Notes: generated by a model from the letters alone, not told the origin. A stretch of 64,000 nt of DNA from CADDYT01 sp035294125 (GCA_035294125.1 DATGLM010000084.1:1-64000), one strand, 5' to 3'; counted from the stretch's first letter, positions 26,256 through 34,656 are shown. A program made the numbers and translations.

Positions 26256-26593
26256 TCCCGGCCCTCTTTCTCGATCACACGACGGTATATGCAGCTATTT
26301 CAGATTGCAAAAGGCCACGAGAGGGAAAATACCTGCACTATTATAGCACATCTTATTGTACGTTCTATACAAGGCGCAAGTTCACAGCAGAGCTTCTTGC
26401 TGGACGGAGGGGAAAAGAGCCTGCTATAAAGCCAGTAGCCAGATTGGGCCTTGTAAGGCAGCACGCAAACAACCAATTACCACTAATCACGATACCGGAG
26501 ACCCCACCTGTGCGAAAACTATTATAGACGCAGTTTCGCATGGGTGAGCTGCTGATGAGGCTGCAATATGGGATCATCAAGTCATCCTGACGA
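26256..26593. other. Intergenic region between the WD40 kinase and crotonase genes
   Basis: These 338 bases probably hold the promoter of the WD40 kinase and the end of the crotonase transcript. No convincing gene, hairpin or repeat is visible. Confidence 0.35.
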
Positions 26594-27403
26594 CTAGATA
26601 TCGTCGGTGCGCCCGTGTCGCCCGCGGCCTTCTCTGAAACGCTGCGCACCCACCCGTGCTTCACCGGATTGCATCACTTCGAGGCCGTGCAGGGTCTCAT
26701 TGCGCAGGGCCTCACCGAGGGAAAGCGACCATTGCTCGTAGACAGAGAGCCGGTCGGAGCGCATGCAGAGCTGCGGGAAACGCGCCAGCTCATTTGCCAG
26801 GGCGAGGGCAGCCGCAAGGGCTTCGCCGGGTGGTACGAGGCGATTAGCCAGACCCATCGTCAGCGCCTCCTGGCCGGAAACGCCGCGTCCGGTGAGAATC
26901 ATGTCGAGCGCGTGGCTCTGACCGATGAGACGCGGCAGGCGAATGGTGCCACCATCGATGAGTGGCACACCCCAGCGGCGATTGTAGACGCCGAAGACTG
27001 CATTCTCGGCAGCGACACGCAGATCGCACCAGAGCGCAACTTCCAAGCCACCCGCCACGGCATAGCCCTCCACCGCCGCGATAACAGGCTTGCTGAGCAG
27101 CATGCGCGAAATACCTAACGGCGCGTCCCCCTCCGTCGAAACAACAAGGTTTTGCCGGTCATCGGCAACCGCTTTGAGATCGAACCCGGCGCAGAAGGTG
27201 CCCCCCGCGCCCGTGAGTACAGCCACCGCAAGCGATGGGTCGGCATCGAACTCACGAAAAGCCCGTGCCAGCGCTTGCGCCATAGGGAAATGAATAGCAT
27301 TGCGCGCCTGTGGGCGATTCATGGTCACAATGAAGACCGCCCCGTCCCGCCCGGTTTTCAAACCATCCATCGTCTGCTGCTCTGATTCATTGCCAGTAGT
27401 CAT
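26594..27403 (-). CDS. Crotonase (enoyl-CoA hydratase/isomerase) superfamily protein
   Basis: A 269-residue crotonase-fold enzyme. It has the oxyanion segments GTFCAGFDLKAV and VEGYAVAGGLEVALWCDLRV. The two catalytic glutamates of classical hydratase are not conserved. The first falls at VYNRRWGV, with Asn where Glu is expected; the second is Asp in HALDMILTG. A different reaction on an acyl-CoA is therefore more likely than simple hydration. ATG 27403 has AGGAGGAGATACGAC upstream; an upstream extension to 27475 lacks family similarity. It lies on the same strand after the permuted NlpC-like gene with a 164-base gap. Confidence 0.85.
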   Translation of the reverse strand: MTTGNESEQQTMDGLKTGRDGAVFIVTMNRPQARNAIHFPMAQALARAFREFDADPSLAVAVLTGAGGTFCAGFDLKAVADDRQNLVVSTEGDAPLGISRMLLSKPVIAAVEGYAVAGGLEVALWCDLRVAAENAVFGVYNRRWGVPLIDGGTIRLPRLIGQSHALDMILTGRGVSGQEALTMGLANRLVPPGEALAAALALANELARFPQLCMRSDRLSVYEQWSLSLGEALRNETLHGLEVMQSGEARVGAQRFREGRGRHGRTDDI

Positions 27404-27567
27404 GTCGTATCTCCTCCTGAAATGCTCCAGGGCGAAAACAAGTCCTTTACACGCAAAGAAAACATCTATCAGCAAGAGTAGGATATTTCAGCTTGAAAAG
27501 CGATGTTGCTGGCTAACAGATTCAGTCAATTCGTCCTTAGAGACCAGAATCCGCATCTCACCTTCTT

Positions 27568-28629
27568 CTAACTTTGTTTCTGTTCCTGCTCTGTATTGTC
27601 ACTTTTATCACTGCTCTTGCTGCTGCGATGCTCCGGCAGCAACATTGCCAGTACGGTTGCTTCATCCCTGTCACGCGGTTCGTAGCCCTCAGGGGCCTCG
27701 TCGATTTGCCAGACAACGCCCTCGCGAATAAGATATTTCCACTCCAACTTGTCGCTATTGTTAAAATCGGCAGGCGTTGCGGTCTTGAGCAAATTCAGTA
27801 CCTCATCGGGAACGGGGTCGGCAATATTGAGTTTTCCTGAACGCAGTTGGGCGACATACTCCGCGAAGACACCTTCAGGATCTTCACGAAAGAGAATACG
27901 CTCCATATTGCTCATGTTGCTCAAGGCCGCTTCTTGATTCTCTGGAACTGCCAGATCATTGATGATACGCCTGCGCAGCGCCTCGAAGTAGCTGTACTGC
28001 ACAAGGCCGCTGCAAATGAAACGCAGCATGCTTTGCTTTGTATCGCCCTCCTCATCCCATTTTTCAAATAGTGCCGCGATTTTCTCGGCAGCGTCAGCAA
28101 CACCTGGAATGTCCGGCAGGTGCTTTTGCGCGACACGCTCGACATACAGGGCGCTCAGTTCATAGACTACCTTGTGATCATAGAGCTGGTTGACCTGATC
28201 GAGCGCCATGCCGCGCACGTGACGCATGTAGAAGATGCCGTGATTATCCTCATGGTCCTGCGCGTCGTGACGGGATTTTTCATATGCCGTCTCCGCGTAC
28301 CAGCCGAGCGGCAGGCGCTTGATGCCAACCGTGAACTCCTTGAACGGGTACACCTCGTGACGCCAGCTCGCGACGCGCACGCCCTTCGTCGTGGCCTCTA
28401 CCAGAAAGATGTTATCAAATCCCTTTGTCGGATCATTGAGAAGATAGAAAATGGCGGAATGACTCCATACACTATTGGTAGCAAAACGGATCAGGCGGGA
28501 AAAAACCTCTTTTGGATTGTGATTGACACGCAGAATAACATCGCCCACGCGTAAACGTGGGCCTTCATCACTCATCTGCTGGAAATACTCCAGCGGGTCA
28601 CCTGCAACACAGGTAGCGCGATAAGGCAT
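27568..28629 (-). CDS. Permuted NlpC/P60 (YiiX-like) papain-fold protein
   Basis: A 353-residue protein. The early GDVILRVNHNP segment and the His57-containing NSVWSHSAIFYL come first, then IFLVEAT (Glu78). The Cys206-containing MLRFICSGLVQYSYF comes late. His-before-Cys order is the circularly permuted papain/NlpC arrangement of YiiX and LRAT-like proteins. A large helical insert separates the two motifs (about 110-195), and the tail is very polar (SSKSSDKSDNTEQEQ). No signal peptide is seen, so it is probably cytoplasmic. Cleavage or acyl transfer is possible; the substrate is unknown. Confidence 0.65.
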   Translation of the reverse strand: MPYRATCVAGDPLEYFQQMSDEGPRLRVGDVILRVNHNPKEVFSRLIRFATNSVWSHSAIFYLLNDPTKGFDNIFLVEATTKGVRVASWRHEVYPFKEFTVGIKRLPLGWYAETAYEKSRHDAQDHEDNHGIFYMRHVRGMALDQVNQLYDHKVVYELSALYVERVAQKHLPDIPGVADAAEKIAALFEKWDEEGDTKQSMLRFICSGLVQYSYFEALRRRIINDLAVPENQEAALSNMSNMERILFREDPEGVFAEYVAQLRSGKLNIADPVPDEVLNLLKTATPADFNNSDKLEWKYLIREGVVWQIDEAPEGYEPRDRDEATVLAMLLPEHRSSKSSDKSDNTEQEQKQS

Positions 28630-28850
28630 AATTTCTACTCCTTCATACAGAGAATACTTTTTGTTTTGTTCTCATTAGAGTATGCCTGACTCTGGCTTTT
28701 TTTGCAAGCATATATCTCAGCGCCAGTACGTCTACCTGAGTTTATAGTATAAATTCATTTATTTGCACAAATTTAAAAGTATAGCTTATTTTATTTAGGG
28801 AAGGGTTAGATAGTCTTCAGAAGTCATGGGCACAATGAAAAGGAGAAATC

Positions 28851-29009
28851 ATGGCAAATAAACCGGGGCCGTTAGCAATAATAGGGGCAGGAGTGGATTT
28901 GCTGATGGCGGCGGGAAAGCTGGCGCGGCACCCCCAGCCGCCGAGCTTCGAGGGAGAAATCGTCACAACGGAAAAGAGAGCAAGAGGCCTGTGGCCGAAA
29001 CTTTCCTGA
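28851..29009 (+). CDS. Small 52-residue protein, uncharacterised
   Basis: The frame starts ATG 28851 with AAAAGGAGAAATC directly upstream, an excellent ribosome binding site. It reads MANKPGPLAIIGAGVDLLMA, then AGKLARHPQPP and a basic tail KRARGLWPKLS before TGA 29009. The first half could form a short hydrophobic helix (LAIIGAGVDLLMAAG). It lies alone in the 660-base space between a minus-strand gene and the HTH regulator gene, on the same strand as the latter. No family is recognised. The ribosome binding site and the amphipathic start argue for a real gene, such as a small membrane-associated peptide. Confidence 0.45.
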   Translation: MANKPGPLAIIGAGVDLLMAAGKLARHPQPPSFEGEIVTTEKRARGLWPKLS

Positions 29010-29291
29010 CCGGGTTGAGCCAGGAAGCGGGCAACAGGTACAATGAGCACGCAGAGACGCAACCCGGCTAGCCTGCTCACGTTTTTGCATATTTTGTTGA
29101 TTATACAAGAATTCAAAAACAGGTGCAGGTAATATACTTTTATCCATAACCAGCGCCTTTCCCATTAAAAATGTGTAAATAACCCGCGATTCCTCGTTTA
29201 TTTGCCTGGCAAAGCCGTTGACGGGTACGTGGCTTCACTGGTATCATGTGTGTATATTTTCAGCGGCATTTTCAGTAGCAGGGTCAGAGCA

Positions 29292-30278
29292 ATGCAGCAG
29301 GCAAAAACATGGCGAGAATTATTGAATTATATTCTGAGTGACTCACGCGAGCGGCAGCGTCTCGCCGAAGACCTGGGGATACGTCTTATCACATTAAACC
29401 GCTGGATCAGCGGAGAAACGAAGCCGCGCCCGCAAAATATGCAGCACTTGCTCAACGCGCTGCCCCAGTACCGCGATCAGTTCCTCGACCTTTTACGCTT
29501 TGAAAGGGGATTTGAAGACCTCACCTCATTTGAAGACGAAAGCGCGAAAGAAATCCCTTCAGCATTCTACCTCCGCGTGTTAAACGCGCGCGCCTCTTCC
29601 GTAGAAAGCCTGCGTTTCTGGTCCGTCGGCAACCTGATCTTGCAGCAGGCAATAAGCCAGCTCGATCCAGACCGCCTGGGTATGTCAGTCGTCGTCGTGC
29701 GCTGCATGCCACCCCAGCCGGGCAACACAAAGGTACGCAGCCTGCGTGAAAGCATTGGTGTGGGCACTCCCCCCTGGCCCAATGACCTGGAGCAGCAAGC
29801 CCTCTTCCTGGGCGCGGAATCGCTCGCGGGCTACGCCGTCTCCCTGTGTCATCCGGCAGCCAACCAGGACGTTGCCTCAGACAATACCTTTGTGCCGACC
29901 ACACCGGGCGAATACGAGAAAAGCGCCCTCGCCCATCCTATCCTCTATGCCGGACGCGTTGCGGGTTGCCTGCTCGTTTCCAGTGTCGAGGTGAACTATT
30001 TCCTCTCACAAACCCGGGCTACGCTCGTTCAACACTACGCCGACCTGCTCGCTCTGGCATTTGAGCCGCAGGACTTCTACAGTCCTCAGAACATCGAGCT
30101 ACACGTCATGCCGCCGCATCCAATCCAGCGCAAGCATTTCGCGAATTACCGCCAGCGTGTCGCCAGGACGATGATACAGGCAGCCCAGAGACACCAGCCA
30201 GTCAACAACAACGAAGCGGAACAGATCGTATGGCGAGAGCTAGAGGAGGAATTGCTGCTGCTGACTACAGTCTCATAG
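29292..30278 (+). CDS. HTH transcriptional regulator with GAF-like sensor region
   Basis: A 328-residue protein. An XRE-like helix-turn-helix (about 5-60: AEDLGIRLITLNRWISGETK) is followed by a long domain with the pattern of a GAF-like ligand sensor. That domain includes VGNLILQQAISQLDPDRLGM, SLAGYAVSLCHPAANQDV, and HPILYAGRVAGCLLVSSVE. A helical C-terminus rich in Glu and Gln (EAEQIVWRELEEELLLL) ends it. ATG 29292 is preferred over the longer frame from 29202 because the HTH starts there. Ten bases separate it from the lectin-like gene, so the two form an operon and the regulator may control it. Confidence 0.65.
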   Translation: MQQAKTWRELLNYILSDSRERQRLAEDLGIRLITLNRWISGETKPRPQNMQHLLNALPQYRDQFLDLLRFERGFEDLTSFEDESAKEIPSAFYLRVLNARASSVESLRFWSVGNLILQQAISQLDPDRLGMSVVVVRCMPPQPGNTKVRSLRESIGVGTPPWPNDLEQQALFLGAESLAGYAVSLCHPAANQDVASDNTFVPTTPGEYEKSALAHPILYAGRVAGCLLVSSVEVNYFLSQTRATLVQHYADLLALAFEPQDFYSPQNIELHVMPPHPIQRKHFANYRQRVARTMIQAAQRHQPVNNNEAEQIVWRELEEELLLLTTVS

Positions 30279-30287
30279 CAGCTCCCT

Positions 30288-31085
30288 ATGTTTGAAGATT
30301 TCAGCCAGGGCATAGCTCAACATTGGACACAAACCTGTCTTGGGCCCGGCTCAATCGAGCTTGTTGGTGCGAAGCTGCGCCTGAGCCTGGCAGCCGTGCA
30401 GCAAGGGCAATACGCCGACGCGCAGATCGACGACTATGATTCCCTGCCCCGCTCGTCCTTTCCCTGGCGCCCTCCGCTGTGTATGGAGACGCGAGCGCGC
30501 TCCTCACACCCGGCAGCAACCAGCAGCGCCGAAACAGGCGGCATCCTGCGCGGCACGGCGGGCTTCGGCTTCTGGAACTACCCTTTCTCCGTGCGCGGCG
30601 ACATTCTCATGCTCCCCGAAGCGGTCTGGTTTTTCTATGCCTCACCACCCTCGAACATGGCGCTCGTTCCCGGCCTGCCCGGCTGGGGCTGGAAGGCACA
30701 GGTGGTACACAGCATGCGCGTCGAGTCAATGATCTCCACCGCACCGCTGGCCTTAAGCGCGGTATGGGCCAGACTGACGGGCGACGACAAAGTGGCGTCT
30801 CGCTGGATGCAGCGCCTCAGCGGGGCGCAAGAGGCGCTGCTCAACGTCGATCTGGCGGACTGGCATACCTATCGCCTCGAATGGCGCAGCGGCGACGCGC
30901 TCTTCTGGGCGGATGACAGGCTCGTCCTGCGCGCCGCGTCCCCCCCCACGCGCCCGCTCGGTTTCGTCGCCTGGATCGACAACCAGTACGCCGTTGCCAC
31001 GCCACGCGGCACGCTCCGTTTCGGCACCGTCGCCAGCACGCCGGAGTGGCTCGAACTCGACTACATCAGGATCGAACCACTCTAA
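30288..31085 (+). CDS. Concanavalin A-like lectin/glucanase-fold protein
   Basis: A 265-residue cytoplasmic protein with a jelly-roll-like strand pattern. MFEDFSQGIAQHWTQ at the start, GTAGFGFWNYPF, and the end segment WHTYRLEWRSGDALFWADDRLV followed by PLGFVAWIDNQY resemble the LamG/GH16 superfamily. The ExDxE catalytic motif of GH16 is not present, so hydrolase activity is unlikely; sugar or lipid binding is possible. It lies 10 bases after the HTH regulator gene. Its stop is only six bases before the end of the convergent clpP gene. Confidence 0.55.
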   Translation: MFEDFSQGIAQHWTQTCLGPGSIELVGAKLRLSLAAVQQGQYADAQIDDYDSLPRSSFPWRPPLCMETRARSSHPAATSSAETGGILRGTAGFGFWNYPFSVRGDILMLPEAVWFFYASPPSNMALVPGLPGWGWKAQVVHSMRVESMISTAPLALSAVWARLTGDDKVASRWMQRLSGAQEALLNVDLADWHTYRLEWRSGDALFWADDRLVLRAASPPTRPLGFVAWIDNQYAVATPRGTLRFGTVASTPEWLELDYIRIEPL

Positions 31086-31091
31086 CGCTGC

Positions 31092-31691
31092 TTATTTCTC
31101 CGCCAGGGGCAGCACTTCGTCAACTATACCGTACTCGACCGCCTCCTGCGCACTCATGTAGAAGTCGCGCTCGGTATCCTTCTTGATACGCTCCAGTGGC
31201 TGTCCCGTGTGGTGATGAATGATCTCGTTCAGCACCTCGCGGGTATGAAGGATTTCGCGGGCCGCGATATCGATGTCCGTCGCCTGTCCGCTGATGCCGC
31301 CCGTCAGTGGCTGGTGCATGTGAATACGCGCATGTGGCAGGGAACGACGCCGTCCGCGATCACCTCCCATGAGCAGGATCGTACCGAAGCTGGCGGCCAG
31401 CCCCACACAGGTAGTCGCCACCGGACGCCTCAGAATACGCATCGTGTCATAAATCGCCAGTCCCGCTGTGACCGTTCCACCAGGGGAATTGATGTACATG
31501 TTGATCTCGCGGTCGCTGTCCTGGGCATCCAGGAAGAGCAACTGCGCTACGATCAGGCTCGCCATATTCTCCTCAATCGGCCCGTTGACCATGATAATGT
31601 TTTCACGCAGCAGACGCGAGAAGATGTCATAGGCTCTCTCGCCGCGCCCCGTCGACTCAATCACGGTTGGAACTACTAAACTCGTTGCCAT
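31092..31691 (-). CDS. clpP: ATP-dependent Clp protease proteolytic subunit
   Basis: A 199-residue ClpP. The catalytic triad is Ser101 in GLAASFGTILL, His126 in IHMHQPL, and Asp172 in KKDTERDFYMS. NMYINSPGGTVTAGLAIYDT is the conserved core. It forms the 14-mer degradation chamber used with ClpX or ClpC. The start is ATG 31691 (MATSL) with AGAGGTGAAAGGT upstream; GTG 31700 is possible. It is 22 bases downstream of a DUF4177-like gene in one operon, divergent from a ClgR-like regulator with operator-like boxes between. Confidence 0.95.
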   Translation of the reverse strand: MATSLVVPTVIESTGRGERAYDIFSRLLRENIIMVNGPIEENMASLIVAQLLFLDAQDSDREINMYINSPGGTVTAGLAIYDTMRILRRPVATTCVGLAASFGTILLMGGDRGRRRSLPHARIHMHQPLTGGISGQATDIDIAAREILHTREVLNEIIHHHTGQPLERIKKDTERDFYMSAQEAVEYGIVDEVLPLAEK

Positions 31692-31713
31692 ACCTTTCAC
31701 CTCTCATTCTTGA

Positions 31714-31992
31714 CTATTTAGATTCAGTAAGACGCTGGCGCACAAAGTAGTAATGTACCTGCGAACTGCGTCCCGTAGTACCCTGATCCAGCACGCTGAT
31801 CAGCAGCCAGCCCTCCTGGCCTAGTTCGTTCAATCGCTCAGCCGGAAGCAGCCCCTCCTCTCGCGCATCTACCGTAATCGTTTGATACTCCCACTCAGGC
31901 AGTTCGACCGGCACACTTTCATACACCGTCGGTACATGTAATGCTGGCTGTACGTCCGGCTGCCCGGACATATACTGTCGAAGCGGCTTCAT
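31714..31992 (-). CDS. DUF4177-like small protein upstream of clpP
   Basis: A 92-residue protein with a disordered start (MKPLRQYMSGQPDVQPAL) and a compact C-terminal part WEYQTITVDAREEG ... NELGQEGWLLISVL ... YYFVRQR. This is the pattern of the DUF4177 family, small single-domain proteins of unknown role. ATG 31992 is chosen with GGAGG 15 bases before it; a GTG at 32043 is an alternative. It is the first gene of the clpP operon. A role linked to Clp proteolysis is only suggested by position. Confidence 0.65.
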   Translation of the reverse strand: MKPLRQYMSGQPDVQPALHVPTVYESVPVELPEWEYQTITVDAREEGLLPAERLNELGQEGWLLISVLDQGTTGRSSQVHYYFVRQRLTESK

Positions 31993-32064
31993 CGTAAACA
32001 ACTCTATCCTCCTTCTGCTTAAGAAAGCCTTGTAAGGTAACACCTACCTGTGACTTGAATATAG

Positions 32065-32079
32065 CATGCGAATAGCATA
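32065..32079. promoter_or_regulatory. ClgR-like operator, imperfect site
   Basis: CATGCG-AAT-AGCATA keeps one good half-site (AGCATA) and ATGC of the other. Its centre is 32 bp from the next site. It is the weakest of three boxes in the clpP-regulator intergenic region. Confidence 0.4.
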
Positions 32080-32095
32080 TGATGATAGAGAACAT

Positions 32096-32112
32096 CTATG
32101 CTGACAGCATAG
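32096..32112. promoter_or_regulatory. ClgR-like operator, perfect site
   Basis: CTATGCT-GAC-AGCATAG is a perfect 7-bp inverted repeat with a 3-base centre. The core TGC-T-G-A-C-A-GCA follows the form Y-N-A-N-R between GC arms, as in the actinobacterial ClgR box CGC-YNANR-GCG. It lies about 104 bases before the DUF4177-clpP start and about 103 before the regulator start. Confidence 0.6.
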
Positions 32113-32125
32113 CTCACTCGGCAGA

Positions 32126-32140
32126 TATGCTAAGAGCATA
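32126..32140. promoter_or_regulatory. ClgR-like operator, second perfect site
   Basis: TATGCT-AAG-AGCATA has 6-bp arms and a 3-base centre, the same core form as the site at 32096. Its centre is 29 bp from that site, close to three helical turns, so regulators could bind on the same DNA face. Confidence 0.6.
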
Positions 32141-32214
32141 GGCCAACTAAGCCGTAGGTTCCGATTTATCGGCCAACGGATGTTTCGTCGGCAATCATAC
32201 AGGAGCACAACATT

Positions 32215-32613
32215 ATGGCGGATTTGCAGGAGACCATCGGACGCGTCGTGCGGCGAGAACGGCAGGATCGCCACCTCACCATCAAAGAACTGGGCGATAA
32301 AGCGGGCCTATCAGAAATTTACGTCGGAGAGATCGAGCGCGGGCAGAAATATCCCTCGGCGAAGGTGCTGGAAAGCCTGGCGCAGGCGCTTGACATGGAC
32401 ATTGCCGAACTGCTAGAACTGTTCGCCGAAGAGATTCGCCAGGAACGCATGCCCGAAAGTACCCGCGCCATCGGCTTTACGCTGCCCACAACCGGCGGTC
32501 AGCCGCGCCGCATGGTGGTCAAAAAGATCGTCAATATGCTTGAGGAGGGCGACGTTGACAGCGTAGCCGATTTCAGCGCCTTCCTCCTCTCGCGACATAT
32601 GGGCCTGCGTTAA
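32215..32613 (+). CDS. XRE-family regulator, ClgR-like
   Basis: A 132-residue protein. An XRE helix-turn-helix (about 6-64) with ERQDRHLTIKELGDKAGLSE and EIERGQKYPSAKVLESLAQA is followed by a C-terminal part (LPTTGGQPRRMVVKK, then EGDVDSVADFSAFLLSR). The HTH resembles ClgR of actinobacteria, which activates clp genes, including the RGQK turn after the recognition helix. It is divergent from the DUF4177-clpP operon across a region with three symmetric boxes, which supports control of clpP. The ATG lies about 20 bases after a GTCGGCAATCATACAGGAG stretch. The ClgR name is an analogy from family and context, not proof. Confidence 0.75.
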   Translation: MADLQETIGRVVRRERQDRHLTIKELGDKAGLSEIYVGEIERGQKYPSAKVLESLAQALDMDIAELLELFAEEIRQERMPESTRAIGFTLPTTGGQPRRMVVKKIVNMLEEGDVDSVADFSAFLLSRHMGLR

Positions 32614-32659
32614 GCAACAGACAGAGACTAATGGCTCATCTTCTCTTTCCCCAGACGAA

Positions 32660-34273
32660 TTACTGCGCGGAGATGGCCGCTCTGCCGCCGCGCAAGACGT
32701 ATTTCTGAATCTTGCCGGTGGCAGTCTTGGGCAATTCAGGGATAAAGGTGAATGACTTCGGCACCTTGAAATGTGCCATGTTATTGCGAGCAAAGACGCG
32801 CAATTCCTCCGGTGTCACGTTCTGCCCTTCCTTGACGACGACAAAGGCGTGGGGAGCCTCGCCCCATTGCTCATCGGGCATACCCACCACCGCGACCTCC
32901 TGAATGGCCGGGTGACGCAGGAGAATGCCCTCAACCTCGACCGAGGAGATGTTCTCTCCGCCACTGATGATCACGTCCTTGAGGCGGTCGCGAATTTCGA
33001 CATAGCCATCGGGATGGACAACCGCCGCATCGCCGCTATGAAACCACCCTCCTTGAAAGGCACGTGCGGTAGCTTCTTGATCGTTGTAATAGCCCTTCAT
33101 CACGACATTGCCGCGTGCTACAATTTCGCCGATAGTCTCTCCGTCGTGCGGAACCTCATTGCCCTCTGCATCGACGACCAGCAGTTCACCGGAAGTGATC
33201 AGTTCCACTCCCTGGTGGGCTTTGAGGGTTGCAAGTGCTTGAGGAGAGAGCGCGGCATGTTCTGGTCGTGGCTCGCAAATGCTGATGAAAGGCGCTGTCT
33301 CTGTCAGGCCATACACCTGCGTGATCTCCCATCCCAATTCGCCTTCGACCCGCTCGATGGTCGCCGCCGCTGGAGGGGCCCCCGCTGTCAACACGCGTAC
33401 CTTCCTCTGTCTCGGCTTGTCGGCTTCAGACGAAAGCCAGATGTCCTTCACATCCTGGGGAGCATTAGCGATACCAATCAGCACGGTGGGAGCGGCACAG
33501 AGCAGCGTCACCCCTTCATCGCGGATCAACGTGAAGACAGCACGGGGTTCTACCTTGCGCAAGCACACGTGCGCCGCCCCAGCAGCGGTGACCGTCCAGA
33601 CAAAGGTCCAGCCGTTGGCATGGAACATCGGTAGCGTCCACAGGTAGCGATCTCCCGGCCACATGTGGATATGGACGAGCGTACCGACGACGTTCATGTA
33701 GGCATTGCGATGCGTGATCATCACCCCTTTGGGGCGCGAGGTTGTGCCGCTAGTATAGTTGATGGTCAGCAGATCATCCTCGGCAATCACCGGACGAGTG
33801 AAAGTCTGTGGAGCATACGCCAGCAGCGTCTCGTAGTCCAGCCAGTCCGTTTCACGCAAAGCATCGGTCAGACCTTCGAGCGCCACAAAGTGCTTCACCC
33901 CTGGCAGTTCGCCGCGAATCTCTTCAACAACGGGCAGATAATCACTGTGGACACAAACCACCTGCGCTCCACTATGATTGATGATGTAAGAGAAATCGTC
34001 AGCGATGAGGCGATAGTTGATGGGGACAAGGACTGCTCCAATCTGAGGGATGGCGTAAAACGATTCGAGTTGCGCATGCGTGTTGGGCGCAATATAGGCA
34101 ACGCGATCACCCGGATTGACGCCCATCTGCTGGAGCGCAGCCGACCAGCGATCACAACGATGAGCAAACTCCGAGTACGTCAAACGCAGTTCCTCATCCA
34201 CAACAGCCTCACGATCAGGATACAGACGCCGGGCACGGTGCAGAAAATCCAGAGGGGACAACGGTGTTTCCAT
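32660..34273 (-). CDS. Acyl-CoA synthetase (AMP-binding)
   Basis: A 537-residue adenylate-forming ligase of the long-chain or medium-chain fatty-acyl-CoA synthetase type. The P-loop-like motif INYTSGTTSRPKGVMITHRN, the VYGLTETAPF motif, the hinge YVEIRDRLKDVIISGGENIS, and the final catalytic Lys in LPKTATGKIQKYVLR are all intact. It activates a carboxylic acid with ATP and couples it to CoA; chain length cannot be told. No membrane anchor is seen. The gene is monocistronic, convergent with the ClgR-like gene, and 43 bases separate their stops. Confidence 0.92.
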   Translation of the reverse strand: METPLSPLDFLHRARRLYPDREAVVDEELRLTYSEFAHRCDRWSAALQQMGVNPGDRVAYIAPNTHAQLESFYAIPQIGAVLVPINYRLIADDFSYIINHSGAQVVCVHSDYLPVVEEIRGELPGVKHFVALEGLTDALRETDWLDYETLLAYAPQTFTRPVIAEDDLLTINYTSGTTSRPKGVMITHRNAYMNVVGTLVHIHMWPGDRYLWTLPMFHANGWTFVWTVTAAGAAHVCLRKVEPRAVFTLIRDEGVTLLCAAPTVLIGIANAPQDVKDIWLSSEADKPRQRKVRVLTAGAPPAAATIERVEGELGWEITQVYGLTETAPFISICEPRPEHAALSPQALATLKAHQGVELITSGELLVVDAEGNEVPHDGETIGEIVARGNVVMKGYYNDQEATARAFQGGWFHSGDAAVVHPDGYVEIRDRLKDVIISGGENISSVEVEGILLRHPAIQEVAVVGMPDEQWGEAPHAFVVVKEGQNVTPEELRVFARNNMAHFKVPKSFTFIPELPKTATGKIQKYVLRGGRAAISAQ

Positions 34274-34446
34274 AGGATGACCTCCTGAAGTGTCGACACA
34301 ACTGTTAAGAAATACACCACTTGATGATTACCAGAACGTATTGCCCGCAATCGTTCTCACCATTAGTGAATGCCGGCGCAAGCAACATTGGTAAACATCA
34401 GCATAGCATATGGAACAGGCATGTCGCAATAGAAGCAACCACCCGT

Positions 34447-34656
34447 TCAGAGGCTATGCGAGGCCCAGATATTGCCGCGATCGGCATAGCTCGGCCCTTC
34501 GCCAAAAGCCGCCTGCGTATGACCCCCGTCATCCACTACCATCTGGAAGTAGTCACCATAGGGCAGGTCAAAGCCCGCCGGTGAACGATAGGGGGTAGCC
34601 GGACACATAGCTTGATATCTGTACTGGAGGGCCAAACCGCGCGCCGCCATCTTCAC
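34447..34656 (-). pseudogene. C-terminal remnant of a sialidase-like BNR protein
   Basis: A 69-codon frame whose last 45 residues (YRSPAGFDLPYGDYFQMVVD, then GEGPSYADRGNIWASHSL) resemble the end of secreted sialidase-like/BNR-repeat proteins, in which GDY...D.GG...WGEG...GNIW closes the propeller. No upstream repeats are present, so only the end remains. It lies in the 512-base space 34274-34785 with nothing else recognisable. The similarity is short, so confidence is limited. Confidence 0.4.

Noticed and set aside
28817..29165. Minus-strand frames of 97-99 residues
   Set aside because: They overlap the small plus-strand gene with a good ribosome binding site and show no family features.
30288..31085. 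Call as an active GH16 glucanase
   Set aside because: The ExDxE catalytic motif is not present, so only a lectin-like fold is claimed.
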